From assembly GCF_000699445.3 (NCBI RefSeq), contig NC_067195.1, positions 56,338,465 to 56,402,464 on the forward strand: DNA of 64,000 bases. The letters run 5' to 3'. The position numbers and the translations under genes were made by a program. Under the pieces are notes generated by a model. That model did no database searches. It saw only the letters and a program-made list of their open reading frames with translations, and was not told the origin of the DNA. Below are positions 11,480-21,617 of the stretch, piece by piece; positions within the stretch are counted from its first letter, which is position 1, and every line of letters starts with the position of its first letter. Source of the stretch: Schistosoma haematobium (taxonomy: Eukaryota > Platyhelminthes > Trematoda > Strigeidida > Schistosomatidae).

Positions 11480-12013
11480 ATCACTGACCTCACTGTATTT
11501 TCCTATCTCTTTCTTCCGTCTTCGATTACATTTACTCACTTTAGTAATAGTATTGATGATAGTAACGATAATTTTATTAGTAGGGAAGGTGGTGGTCATG
11601 ATGATGATGATGATGATGATGTTGTTGTTGAATAGTCAAAATGGATTGTGATGAATAAAAGTACTTTTGACAAAAGTTCGTCATGAACACACTAACAAAA
11701 CAAAAACAAAACAATATCAGATGATCAGGGAAGAAATTATAAAAATATTTATCACTATTACATTCATCATCAGTCTAATCATCATTGAAGTATGGAATAA
11801 TTTGTTCTATCAACTTTATACTCACGTTTTTCAACATTTCAGTTATGTTATTTCGATTTAAGCAGTGAGATATAACAATAATCTATGAGTAATTGATAAA
11901 CGTACTAATATTTAGATTGAACTTGGGATTAACATAATTGGTGGATGGCTAGTAGTAGAATCAGGGACAAACATTTCATCCTATACGGAGCTCTTCAGTT
12001 GTATTTGCGTACT
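11480..12013 (+). repeat. Left arm of a 0.5-kb inverted repeat
   Basis: Reads as the reverse complement of 27661-28198. From TCACTGACCTCACTGTATTT to about 11971 the two arms are nearly identical by eye, apart from copy number in the ATG/TTG microsatellite at about 11597-11630 and rare substitutions. Both arms contain the same 64-codon open frame (11667-11861 here). That frame has no recognisable domain and is probably passive. The last 40 bases, a SINE A remnant, differ much more between the arms. Confidence 0.85.
11943..12013 (-). mobile_element. SINE A remnant with decayed hammerhead
   Basis: GGATGGCTAGTAGTAGAATC, then ACATTTCATCC, then CTCTTCAGTTGTATTTGC matches the minus-strand form of the subfamily A ribozyme region. 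Core bases are lost. Confidence 0.5.
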
Positions 12014-12545
12014 ATATATATTAAATATTTGTCACATACAGATTACGTTATTAATTCAGCTATTGAATTACGGTCATTAAATTTTATTCAAATTTCGATA
12101 GGTTTTCTTGTATATTCATATACTTTTAATTGTTCATTTTGCTAGATCATTTTATTCTGTAAATGTTGTGATATGAACGAATCATTATGATATATTTCTT
12201 TTGTTTTCTTGTGTAGGTGGCAAATAAATGCTGTCAAACAATAAAAAAAGTTATAATACAATAATATTGTATTATGACAAGAAAATCATGGGTAAACAAA
12301 AGCCAATTAATGATATTTCTATCAATTACTGATGGAATACATAATAATCGGAAAAACATAGATTTGCTTGTCTGTTTGGTGAATAGTAATATGGAATTCA
12401 TGTTTTTGTACAATCCTTGTCGATTTCTTTATTCTTCTGTCATCTCTGAATATTACAAGGTATATGTGTATTCCCTATTTACACATAAAAAGTATCATCT
12501 AACAATGTTTATGTAACAGCAGAAAGTTTGATAGTGAGATAGGTT
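12014..12545. other. Spacer, nothing recognised
   Basis: Has a few short open frames of no recognisable type. Confidence 0.5.
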
Positions 12546-12548
12546 TTA

Positions 12549-12650
12549 TTTGAATTATGATGGAGTTTTGTTCTCTGAGCTGGATGCTTTGGTCGTGGAG
12601 CTTTCATAGTTCTTCTGAACGACATCATAAGCACTAACTTCAGATAGAAG
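12549..12650 (-). mobile_element. PLE 3' terminal sequence with hammerhead remnant
   Basis: Lies just 3' of the GIY-YIG endonuclease end of the Penelope-like element on the minus strand. At 12595-12634 it reads GTG, CTTATGA (G5 to U in the core), stem II GTCGTTC/GAACTAT with AGAA loop, GAAA, GCTC, then CAC. The intact form of this motif would be a hammerhead with a zero-loop stem III (AG/CU) and cleavage triplet CTC. Pieces of the same terminus occur at 9995-10140, 55118-55200, 60235-60340 and 63854-63970. Confidence 0.6.
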
Positions 12651-12659
12651 TGAAGTGTT

Positions 12660-14690
12660 CGAATTTCTTCATATGCGTTTCACAGTTTGTTCTGTACACC
12701 TCGACGTTGATTGGTTCTTATTGACCTTAAATTTGTCATTGTTTACTTCTTTGTTTTGGTTGAGTCCCTCATTGGTTTGATCTTTGTTCCTATATTTGTG
12801 CACAATTTTCCTGATTGGTTGATAAATCGGATCGATTTCAATATGTTTGTTGATTGCTGATTGACCTAAGTGCCAGGCTTCTAAAAATTCCCTGATGTTT
12901 TTGGAACTTCCTCTGTCTAAGATTTCCACATTTTTCCAATCGAATGAGTATCTTCAGTTGTCCACGTGTATTAATATAAGTGAAGAAATATCATGGCGTT
13001 TGACTGCTAATTGATGTTCATGTAGGCGAAGGTGAAGGGGGCATCCGCTTTGTCCAATGTAGTGTTTTTCGAAGTTGATGCAATTTATTTTGTAGATTAT
13101 GTTTGATTTGTCTTCCTTTGTTGTTTCATCCTTTTGCTTGCATAGGATTGATTGTAGCGATTTTGTCGGTTTGTGTGCCACACCTATCCCGAAGGTTTTT
13201 AGCAGTCTCGTTGTGGTTTCTGATATGCATTTTATGTATGGTAGGGCGATCCTTTTGTTGATTTCTGTGCTTGATTTGGGTTCTGATGCTGCGTGCGGTT
13301 GGCATTTTTTGATGAAGTTGATTGGGTAACCGTTCTTTTGAAATACGTCCTTCAAGTATTTCTCTTCATTTTTCGTGCTACCAGTGTGCAGCAGTGTATC
13401 CTCGCCCTTTTGAACAAAGTGTGTACACAGTTGATTTTGTGAGCTCTTGGGTTGTTGCTATTGTAGTTGAGAATTTGATCTGTATGGGTCGGTTTCTTAT
13501 ACACTTGAGTTTCCAGTTTTCCTGTGTCGGTTCTAGTGATTAATGTTTCCAAGAATGATAGTTTATTGTTTGACTCCTGTTCCACTGTGAACTTGATGTC
13601 ATCGAAGACGTTGTTGATCAGCTTGTAAGTGATTTCCAGCTCATTCTTTTTGACGAGGACGAATGTGTCGTCTACATAGCGAATCCAAATTTTTGGCTTG
13701 ATCATTGGTAATATCGAGGCTTCTAGTCTTCGCATCACTGTTTCTGAGATCGGCCCTGATATTGGTGATCCCATTGGTGTCCCTTTCGTTTGTTCGTAGA
13801 TTTTTTTTGTTGAATTGAAAATATGTTGTTAGGCATAAATCGATGAGTTCTAGAAGACTGAATTTGAATCTTCGTGTACTTAGTGAGATTTGTGTCGTTG
13901 GTGAGGAGTAGGGATATAGTTCCATTTGCTAACCTTGGTTCAGTTGAAGCGAATTGTGCTGTTATATCGAAGGATATCATCAGTTCGTCGTTGTTGATTT
14001 GAATGTCCTTGATTTGGTCCAGGAATTGTGTGGGGGATTTGATGGAGTGGTTGGATGAATCTACTAAATGTTTCAATATTCATGAAATTTCTTTTGACAA
14101 ATTGTTTGTTGGTGTCCCGAGGAGTGCTACAGTTGGACGTAGTGGAATGTCTGGTTTGTGTATTTTTGGTCTGCCGTAGAATTGAGGGAGTACTGGGCCA
14201 TTGGATTTCATTCCCCATTGGTCTCGTTTTATTATTTCTCCTGCTTTGACTAGTTTGTTTGAAATCTTTGAGATTCGGTTGTCTAATTTTTGATGGGATT
14301 TATATCCATCAGTTTGTATGTGCTCTTATCTTCGAGTAGTTCCACGGCTTTTTCAACGTATTCTTCTTTGTCCACAATTACTGTGGTGCGTCCTTTGTCC
14401 GCTGGAACTATGAAACTACCCTTTCTAGTTCTGAGTCCCTTCAAAGCTTTTAGTTCTTCTGGGGTCGGTTGGTTTTTTTCCTTCACCTGTTGAGTTAGTA
14501 GTACTATCGTTTGCCTTATTTCCTGTTGTGTTTCTTCACTGATTCCGGAAGTTTTGAGTGATGACTCTAGTGCTGCGAAGAATTCCAGTTTTGAGGCGTC
14601 GCGTGTATTATAGTTTAATCCCTTTGAGAGTAGGTGTTCTTCCGTATTTGTTAGTGGTTGTTTTGACAGATTGAATTATTTTAAGTTCAG
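12660..14690 (-). mobile_element. Penelope-like retroelement (RT plus GIY-YIG endonuclease), frameshifted
   Basis: In minus-strand order: an N-terminal part with LLSKGLNYNTRDASKLEF and GSFIVPADKGRTTVIVDKEE (about 14665-14300); FYGRPKIHKPDIPLRPTVAL (about 14180); the first RT Asp in MISFDITAQFAST (about 13975); GTPMGSPISGP (about 13770); the catalytic RYVDDTF (about 13670); and a GIY-YIG nuclease domain with IIYKINC and HYIGQSG (about 13100), ending in LDRGSSKNIREFLEAWH (about 12900). This order is that of Penelope-like elements, which encode RT fused to a GIY-YIG nuclease. The frame shifts at several points and has stops, including one inside KEIS*IL near 14080, so it is inactive. Confidence 0.9.
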
Positions 14691-14823
14691 ATTAATTTTA
14701 ATTATAGTCTGACGTCTGCTAAAGAAATGTTAAAAGGTAAAAGAATTAAACTGACAGCTAATTCATCTTAAAACGGAATTATATCATTGCGAACACTAAC
14801 AAATCAAACACAAAAATGAATTC

Positions 14824-15031
14824 TTCGGACATTTTGAGTAGAAAAATTGTATTCCTGACGTTTCGTGACTTAATGTAAACCACTTCTTCAGATTAAGTAA
14901 ATGACCGTAATAAATTAACACAATTTTAAATAGTTTCCTATTTACTATTTAAAATTGTGTTAATTTATTTCGGTTATTTACTTACTCTAAAAAAGTCACG
15001 AAACGTCAGAAACACAATTTTTCTACTCATT
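14824..15031. repeat. Inverted terminal sequence of the PLE (foldback)
   Basis: Left arm 14827-14937 and right arm about 14945-15031 are reverse complements: TAGAAAAATTGTATTCCTGACG against CGTCAGAAACACAATTTTTCTA, and TTAACACAATTTTAAATAG against TATTTAAAATTGTGTTAA. It sits about 140 bases upstream of the RT frame (minus strand), where PLEs carry terminal repeats, often inverted. The right arm lacks the hammerhead loop, which has been deleted. Confidence 0.75.
14851..14895 (-). ncRNA. PLE-type hammerhead motif
   Basis: On the minus strand: CTGAAGA, one extra A, stem II GTGG/TCAC, then GAAACGTC, where stem III is the minimal AC/GU pair with no loop. GAAACGTC preceded by CTGAAGAAG is the form reported for hammerheads of Penelope-like elements. 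Stem I is weak (few pairs), so activity is uncertain. Confidence 0.55.
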
Positions 15032-16259
15032 TGGATCTAACAAAAAATATATTTATTACTAAATTTCTACCCAATGATCAATTTATTTGAAACTATCAAG
15101 TCCAATCTTGTCATTAATACCTATAACAGAAAATGGATTTCTGGAAAACATTGGTTAACTATGAATATTTACTGTTTCAGCATTTCCTAGATGGTCCTGA
15201 GAATGTTTGTTTTTAAGTCACTCAGTGAAACATGTCCTTTAACTTGTGGAAATTATCAGCGTTCACTAGTTTTTTTTAATGAGTAATATATGACCTGTTA
15301 CAGAATATTTCTGTTCTAAGTATTTTCTTGAACATTTCTATAGGCACATATTTAAAATATTACATGATATGTTACCTGATATATCAAAGAATTACTATTT
15401 AGATGTTGGTTTTGGTAAGCTAATTAATAAATTTTTAAACGCATTATGACAATCGAATTTATTCTAAGTTAATGGTTTTCAGACCATTAATTTACGTTAA
15501 GTTAATCGTGTTATTTGAATCAAAGATTTGTAAAATAATATTTATTACTGAATAAACCTACAGTTTATTTCAAAGACTGATCTTATTCAACCGTTGAAAA
15601 CTAAGTAATAGTAGGGAGTTGCTCCGTACTAGTACGGGATAACTCCATAATGGGCATCCATAATATCATTGGATGGTCGAAGGTAGCACATTTAGGTCTT
15701 GCAGTCAGTGTATAACATTTAGATTTTCAAATCGGTATTCATTAGTTTTCAAATAATTGTCTAACGAAGATCAAATCGTGGTCCAATACAACGATCACCA
15801 TATGCCTGACACATAAATTCGTTTTAGCAACTTTATTATTTCATAAATTGGGAAAGACAATGAAAGATTAAGCAGTAAAGTATTTTATTTATGTAATAGG
15901 AACATCATTGGAATAATCTCATTTTAATACATGAATTTACTTGATTGTATAATTAAGTTAAAGTCAATTGTTACAGCAGTAATTAAGTAAAATTGAATTA
16001 GTTTCTTCACACTGACATAAATTCATTTTGTTAGGTATAAAATTAAATATAAAAGAGCGATAGAAATATGTATGGCAGTGTTAAGGGATAACTTCATAGA
16101 TAAAGTAATCACCATCAGTGAGGGATAGAATATCAAAAAATGATATAATTATTTGTTAGAATGATATGTAAATGTTAGTTGGAGTAAAACATGATGTAAA
16201 TCTTTTTGATGTACTGTGCTTTATATTACTGAATAAAAATGGTGTGTAGTTTAAATCAA
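15032..16259. other. AT-rich spacer, nothing recognised
   Basis: No supported gene or repeat; TTGCTCCGTACTAGTACGGG at about 15618-15637 is a small local palindrome only. Confidence 0.45.
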
Positions 16260-16440
16260 AAAGTGACTTCGTTTAAACAGCTACCAAAGACCTGGAAACA
16301 CTGTAAAGATGTTCTTATCCTAGAATGGGACCCATAAACAAAGCTCATCAACAGTCTCACATGGAATCGAACCTAGGCCAGTTTGCGATTCAAAGTATAA
16401 AACTCATTAGTCTCCTTAAATTCGTTGCGCTGATAATAAC
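16260..16440 (-). mobile_element. Degenerate SINE B
   Basis: Contains ACCTGGAAACACTGTAAAG, TATCCTAGAATGGGACCC and a B-box-like GGAATCGAACC, in the minus-strand order of subfamily B. The ribozyme core has decayed. Confidence 0.5.
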
Positions 16441-19404
16441 CACATGCTCTTTAATAACCATGTTGACTGCAAGGCAATTACTCACGGATAGCATTGAAAG
16501 ATGATTGTTCAGTATTACGAATTGATTGAAGCCAAAAGTGTGATCCGCTGATTATTAGCTTAACGATCTGAAAGTTGTGTCCTAGTTAAGTCGTATGTAC
16601 ACAATGATGAAGACGAAGGGGTAGTTTTTAAAAATACAAGGCTTCCTGATTTTCATTAGTTATCTGATAATTGTTATCTTGTGAAGTAAACATGAATTCA
16701 TCTGTCTTTACAAACCTCTGTACTAATTAAAATATTACAGTTAATTGAAATGCTACTTTTAGTATTTTAAGTCCCCTATCCATAGTATGTGCTTTATGAG
16801 CAACATTTAGCGATTCCCAATATAATATTACATCTATATATTAAAATGTATTTCTTCTAAATTGCAAAACGTGTTTGTACCAGGACATTTAAGTGATTCA
16901 ATCCAATAATCATCTTGTTACATTTTTTTGTCCAAGTATGAGCCTTAAAATTAATGAACCTTAATGGCATATAAGCCTTCCACCTAGAGCCATAGCAACA
17001 AGATAATGATCTCCTTAAGTAAAAAAATTTCCGCCAAATCTAAAGTGGAAATTAATAATTTTAAATGTTAATTTTTTAAATTGTGACCTTATTTACAAAA
17101 CGAAATGGGATCATTTGTTTCACTTTAACAGTAAATATTAACTTTCAGTGATTATATTAAGCCTAGTAACTTGTATGAAGGTTATTTAGTTTTACTTTCA
17201 TAAATCATGTTCAATATATTTCTATTTATTTGATTAAGATATTTAATATTTCAAATTCCTTACCTTGAACCGAATGAAAACATGGTTGACTCATTTAAAA
17301 TTAATAGTCTGACTGTCGTGATAGATTTTGTTGTCTTTATTTGTTCATGTGTTCATATTGACCATCTATTGAGACTATCAGTCACAAACAAGTCCATTAC
17401 GATAAACTGGTATAACACATGTGGAATAACTTAAATGACCAATTCTGAATGAAGTAGTCTCTGAAGATATTGCTTAGAATGACAATGAAAACTCAACATT
17501 ACCAACAGTAACAGTACTGCTTATTTAGTTTTTGTTTAAGTAGTTCCATTTTTCCATAACTGATTGTGTAATCTGAAAATGAACTCGATGGACAAATAAA
17601 ATGATTCATGAATATCTATAAATGTCTGTTAGACCTTTACGTTTTACATAAATGAACTTCAAAATTAAATAATTCCTTGACAGAACTAATTTGATTAGAG
17701 CTTATCGGCTTCAAGTTTCTACAGGTGGTTTACAGTTCAAAAATGCTTAAGTGAAGAAAATCAAGTTTCAATTAAAATAAAATGAAGAAATTTTTTAAAA
17801 ATTGTTTTTATATCAACGAGGGCCAGAAAAATTTGCATTGATAACAAATATGAAGGAGAGTTTTGAATTATCTTCTTCAATCCCTCTTTATTTCGTGGAC
17901 GTCTGAAAAATAAGTATACATTTGGGCCACATCATAATTTTACTTGCTAATAAGAAGTAGGTCATATTGGTCTCAGAAAGCAAGGTTTTTTGAAATGTAT
18001 CTTCAAGCTGTAATCTGACTGGTTACCACAGGAATTTATTAATTACGCCAACAGTTGACTTTTTGAAAATCTCATAGAGATTGGTCAAGTCTTCCCAACA
18101 AAATACGTTTTCAAAGTTAGACATAAGATTAAACAACGTGTTTCAAAAGCGATTACAAATCAGGAACTTACGAACTGCAAAGGCTTTAGCAATCCGATGA
18201 TTCTATCCTAATCTTTTTGTACAAGTCCAATTTGTCTTAAACCCCCTTTCTATCTTCTATATCTATTAATCTACTGTTTCTACTCCTTAATTATTTCTCA
18301 CTAATTAACCATTGGATATCAGTACAAAAGTTAACCATTCTGTTCTTCATATTTATCAAAGGAATAATTATATCTCTTCTTAAAATACCCTTGTACTGAC
18401 AATTTTTCATGAACTGTTTCTTTATATTTAGTATATTCAGATAATTTATACATCTTTATCAGTGTTATTTAACAATGACAATTATCTTAATCTATTACCT
18501 TTTTCGTCGGTTACGTGACTTTTCTTCCACTTGGTAGTATCGTTTTTACACAATTCAATAATTTTCTTTTTTATTATGAACATATGCGTTCAAACTTACC
18601 ATAATTATGATTGTACAGATTTAGTAAATGATGTCGTTGAAAAGAAAACTTTCTTAGATGAATTATCTTCATTTCTTCTTTCAAATGCGCAATGAGTTTC
18701 TTTAGAACTATTTGTGGTGAGATAATGATTACAATTATAATAGCTTCATTTTTGTTTAAAAATATACTCTACTATAGTTCTGTTAATATATGATAATACA
18801 CTGATCACTTAGTCTATTTGCTTGATCATAAGAAAATGATATTTCCTTCAGATTGTTTGCGAAACAGTTTTATTTTATATAATAAAGATTAAGTTTCATT
18901 ACCTTCCCTAAGTAAGTAAGATATTCATACTCTGGAGATAAACTAAGCTATCTTACTATGCGAATATTCAATAAAATATATTAAAGTTTGCATGTCCACC
19001 GCTATGTATTTAAATAACACATATAATATTGGTGAGTTCATTGTTACACATCCCGATCTTATGTTCGATAGTTTATTATAGATGTTAACTAATTTTAATC
19101 AGATTTAAAGTTGAGAAATTTATTCTTTAGCAATCCTAACTATCAGTATTTATACGACTCTAATAAATGAAATTAGCAATCATATATACGTATTGAGATT
19201 GACTTCATGTCACGCGATAACGTTCATGAATTTAATAATGTCAAAAGGAAAAAGCTAAATAGCTTTTTTTTTCATGAAAGTTTTCCATCAATGTCTCGAC
19301 TACTATCGAACAATAGTTAGGAATGGAATATATACTAAAACTAACCTAATATTAATAAATAATTCAGCTAATAGTGAGTCAGATATTATTATATCAGTAA
19401 ATAA
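16441..19404. other. 3-kb AT-rich spacer, nothing recognised
   Basis: The longest stretch without an identifiable repeat outside the host intron. No frame with coding character was seen on either strand. Confidence 0.5.
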
Positions 19405-19735
19405 ATATGAATGATATCAGAAGGGGTTTTGTGGAGATTTTTAGAAATTCCACTGATTGAAACCATGAGTCAATTGAAGCTAGACCACCACGGAAAACCT
19501 GAAGGCACTGGACGGCTGTTTCGTCCTAGTATAGGTTTCCTCAGCAGTGCTCATCCACGATCCCGCACCCCGCGAGACTCGGACCCAGGACCCATCAGTC
19601 TCGCGCCAGGCGCTTAACCAACTAGACCGTTGAGCTGGCATCCAGCAGTCTTAATGTCTAACTTCAACTAATCCACGAAGTTGCACCACCGTACACCACT
19701 GGATGCCGGCCGGCTTAGTGGTCTATTTGAGAATC
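19405..19735 (-). mobile_element. Long SINE-like repeat B with full head
   Basis: Includes the 3' end (ATATCAGAAGGGG on the plus strand), ribozyme region, tRNA-like B-box (CGAGACTCGGACC), A-box region (TTAACCAACTAGACCGTTGAG) and an extra 5' extension with GTCTAACTTCAACTAATCCACG. The hammerhead at 19505-19550 keeps stem I GCACTG/CAGTGC, CTGAGGA and GAAA, but the two base pairs of stem II next to the core are lost (AA opposite AC). Confidence 0.85.
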
Positions 19736-19737
19736 AT

Positions 19738-19936
19738 ACAGTAAATACGTGATTTGCAAAATGTCAATCAATTGTCTCAAACTTCATTGTTTTTTTCGTT
19801 TCCACACCAAGCACTCTTTGTTCTCGTTCTCTTCTCTTTCATCTTCTTAACCTTCTGTCGACAGGCATTTCATTTTTGAGTGATGATACTTACTACTTAT
19901 ATCTGTCGATATCAGTAGCACACAACACTATCTGCG
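19738..19936 (-). mobile_element. Diverged LTR fragment
   Basis: Matches the solo LTR at 8781-9060 in the same order: GCAAAATGTCAATCAATTGT, a GTTTCCAC...CCTTCTGTCG part and GTAGCACACAACACTA at the end. Confidence 0.5.
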
Positions 19937-20276
19937 TTTTCCTACAGCTTGATAGATGACTGAGTAGTAACTATATTGATGAAACGTTTGGATCAAAATC
20001 TGTTGGTGGACCATTATTTTTCCGAATATAGCAAAAACTTGAATTACTACAAAATCTAAAATGAATTTTTGCTAACATATATATATATAATACACAGTAG
20101 ATACCTAATAATATTTGTATGACAAAAGCAGATTGTATGCAGATAAATTTATTGATAAATATATCACTTTCTCTCCCTAAAATGCAAACGTATGTACATT
20201 TCTTTGTGAGTTAGTGTGTAAGTGAACAAATGAATTAAATATCTTGAAAACTAATGTTATTCACAAATGACACTAT
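19937..20276. other. Spacer, nothing recognised
   Basis: Includes a short TA run at about 20078-20089. Confidence 0.5.
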
Positions 20277-20515
20277 TGTGGTGTGTGCTACTTATATTGA
20301 CATAAGTAGTATATGACGATAGTCTGGAACAGAATGTCTTGCAGTAAGGAGACAAGAGGATCAAACAGTAAAGAATGGAAACAGAATGGAATTTGTATGA
20401 AAATGCAAGAACAATGGAGTCTGAGTCATTTTAAGACAATCAATGGACATTTTGCAAATTAAGTATTTACTATATGATTGTTAGATTTTATTAACAAATT
20501 TTATCTCCTAGTGTT
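20277..20515 (+). mobile_element. LTR, 3'-truncated
   Basis: Starts TGTGGTGTGTGCTACTTATA and follows the 8781-9060 LTR in reverse orientation up to TTGTTAGATTTTATTAACAA. The last roughly 40 bases are missing. Confidence 0.65.
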
Positions 20516-21414
20516 TAGTAAAAGAAATGAAAATACTTTAGCATAGAAATGTTGCTTTTCTATGATATCATAATCTTGAGCTGCAGAATTGTATTTGAAG
20601 ATCACTTAATACATAGCAAACAGATATCCCTGAACTACCTTAAATAACTATCTAACGGAGAATGCAAATTGAGAAACAGTTCCATTCTTGAACACATGGT
20701 CAACTCTTATTACTTACCAACAAGAAAATCATCGTTTACGATCATCAACAAAGTTAATAGAACTGGCTCAAAAAATATTTGGATGAGGAACATTTGCACA
20801 GCTGAAGAGACAGTAATCTATCATTTAAAGCTTGATCTTTGTGTATGAAAAATGTCATGTTCAATTTCTATATCCTTTTATAATCTTAACGACCCTCCTA
20901 ATTTTATGAATCGTAAGTGTTAAGTATTACCTCACTTTTCATCATCTTCTTTTCCCTTGTACAATAGACAGTCGCCTTTCGCATTTATCCTATAGACTAC
21001 TTATCGTTACATCTGGAACGCTTTCATTATTTTTCAGAATCAATTATCGTTTGGTTTTTTTTCTAGGAAATCGAGAACTCACACCATAGGATGATAAGTT
21101 GTGATTTTCTTGGCTAAACTAAAGGAAACAGATAAGATAAATTTAATTGAATCACATTATAGTTTGGATTGCCATAAAAATTTGGCATTAACTTGCCTAC
21201 CAAGTGTACTATTCACACTTAGGTTACTAGATTTCTATGCAAGTTTCAAAGAATTTTAGATTTCTGCCCTTTTAATTTCATGAAGTATTTGCTTACTCTT
21301 TAAATGTGATTATGGAATTGGAATATATTCTTCGAATTAATTAGAGAATGTTAGTATATAAATGTTTCCTTATGAAGCTCTAACTCATACAAGTACTTCA
21401 TATTAATCATGCCT
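20516..21414. other. Spacer, nothing recognised
   Basis: No supported feature. Confidence 0.5.
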
Positions 21415-21429
21415 TAAATGCTAAATATA
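21415..21429. repeat. Left target-site duplication of the RTE element
   Basis: TAAATGCTAAATATA here matches TAAATGCCAAATACA at 24635-24649 in 13 of 15 positions, both differences being C/T changes. Confidence 0.7.
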
Positions 21430-21580
21430 ACTCCGCCTGGAGCCCCTCCGGGGGCTACTACCAGTCCCGAGCCTGAATAAAGGAGGAGAGTTGGGCATAG
21501 GGTCAGCGACCCCAACCCTTAGAAAACTAATTCGCTAAGAAAATGCTAGCCAGAAAAAATTATTTGAACCTTTTAAACTC
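21430..21580 (+). promoter_or_regulatory. Structured RTE 5' leader
   Basis: GC-rich against an AT-rich genome. It starts ACTCCGCCTGGAGCCCC. First hairpin: AGCCCC/GGGGCT. Second: CAG/CTG around TCCCGAGC. Third: GGGT/ACCC with loop CAGCG-like, whose relatives in other copies (TTAGCGA) can pair with TCGCTAA or CGCTAAC downstream. Four copies in this window keep the first hairpin by compensatory changes. Such leaders in RTE and R2-type LINEs can hold self-cleaving ribozymes or translation signals; which applies here is not shown. Confidence 0.55.
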
Positions 21581-21617
21581 TGTCCTTGGAGTCAGAAGGT
21601 CTTCATTTAGAAGAGTT

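Noticed and set aside
11667..11861. A 64-codon frame conserved between two loci (also 27810-28004)
   Set aside because: The conservation is explained by the whole inverted repeat being near-identical in DNA, coding or not; composition is Ile/Thr-rich and no motif is seen.
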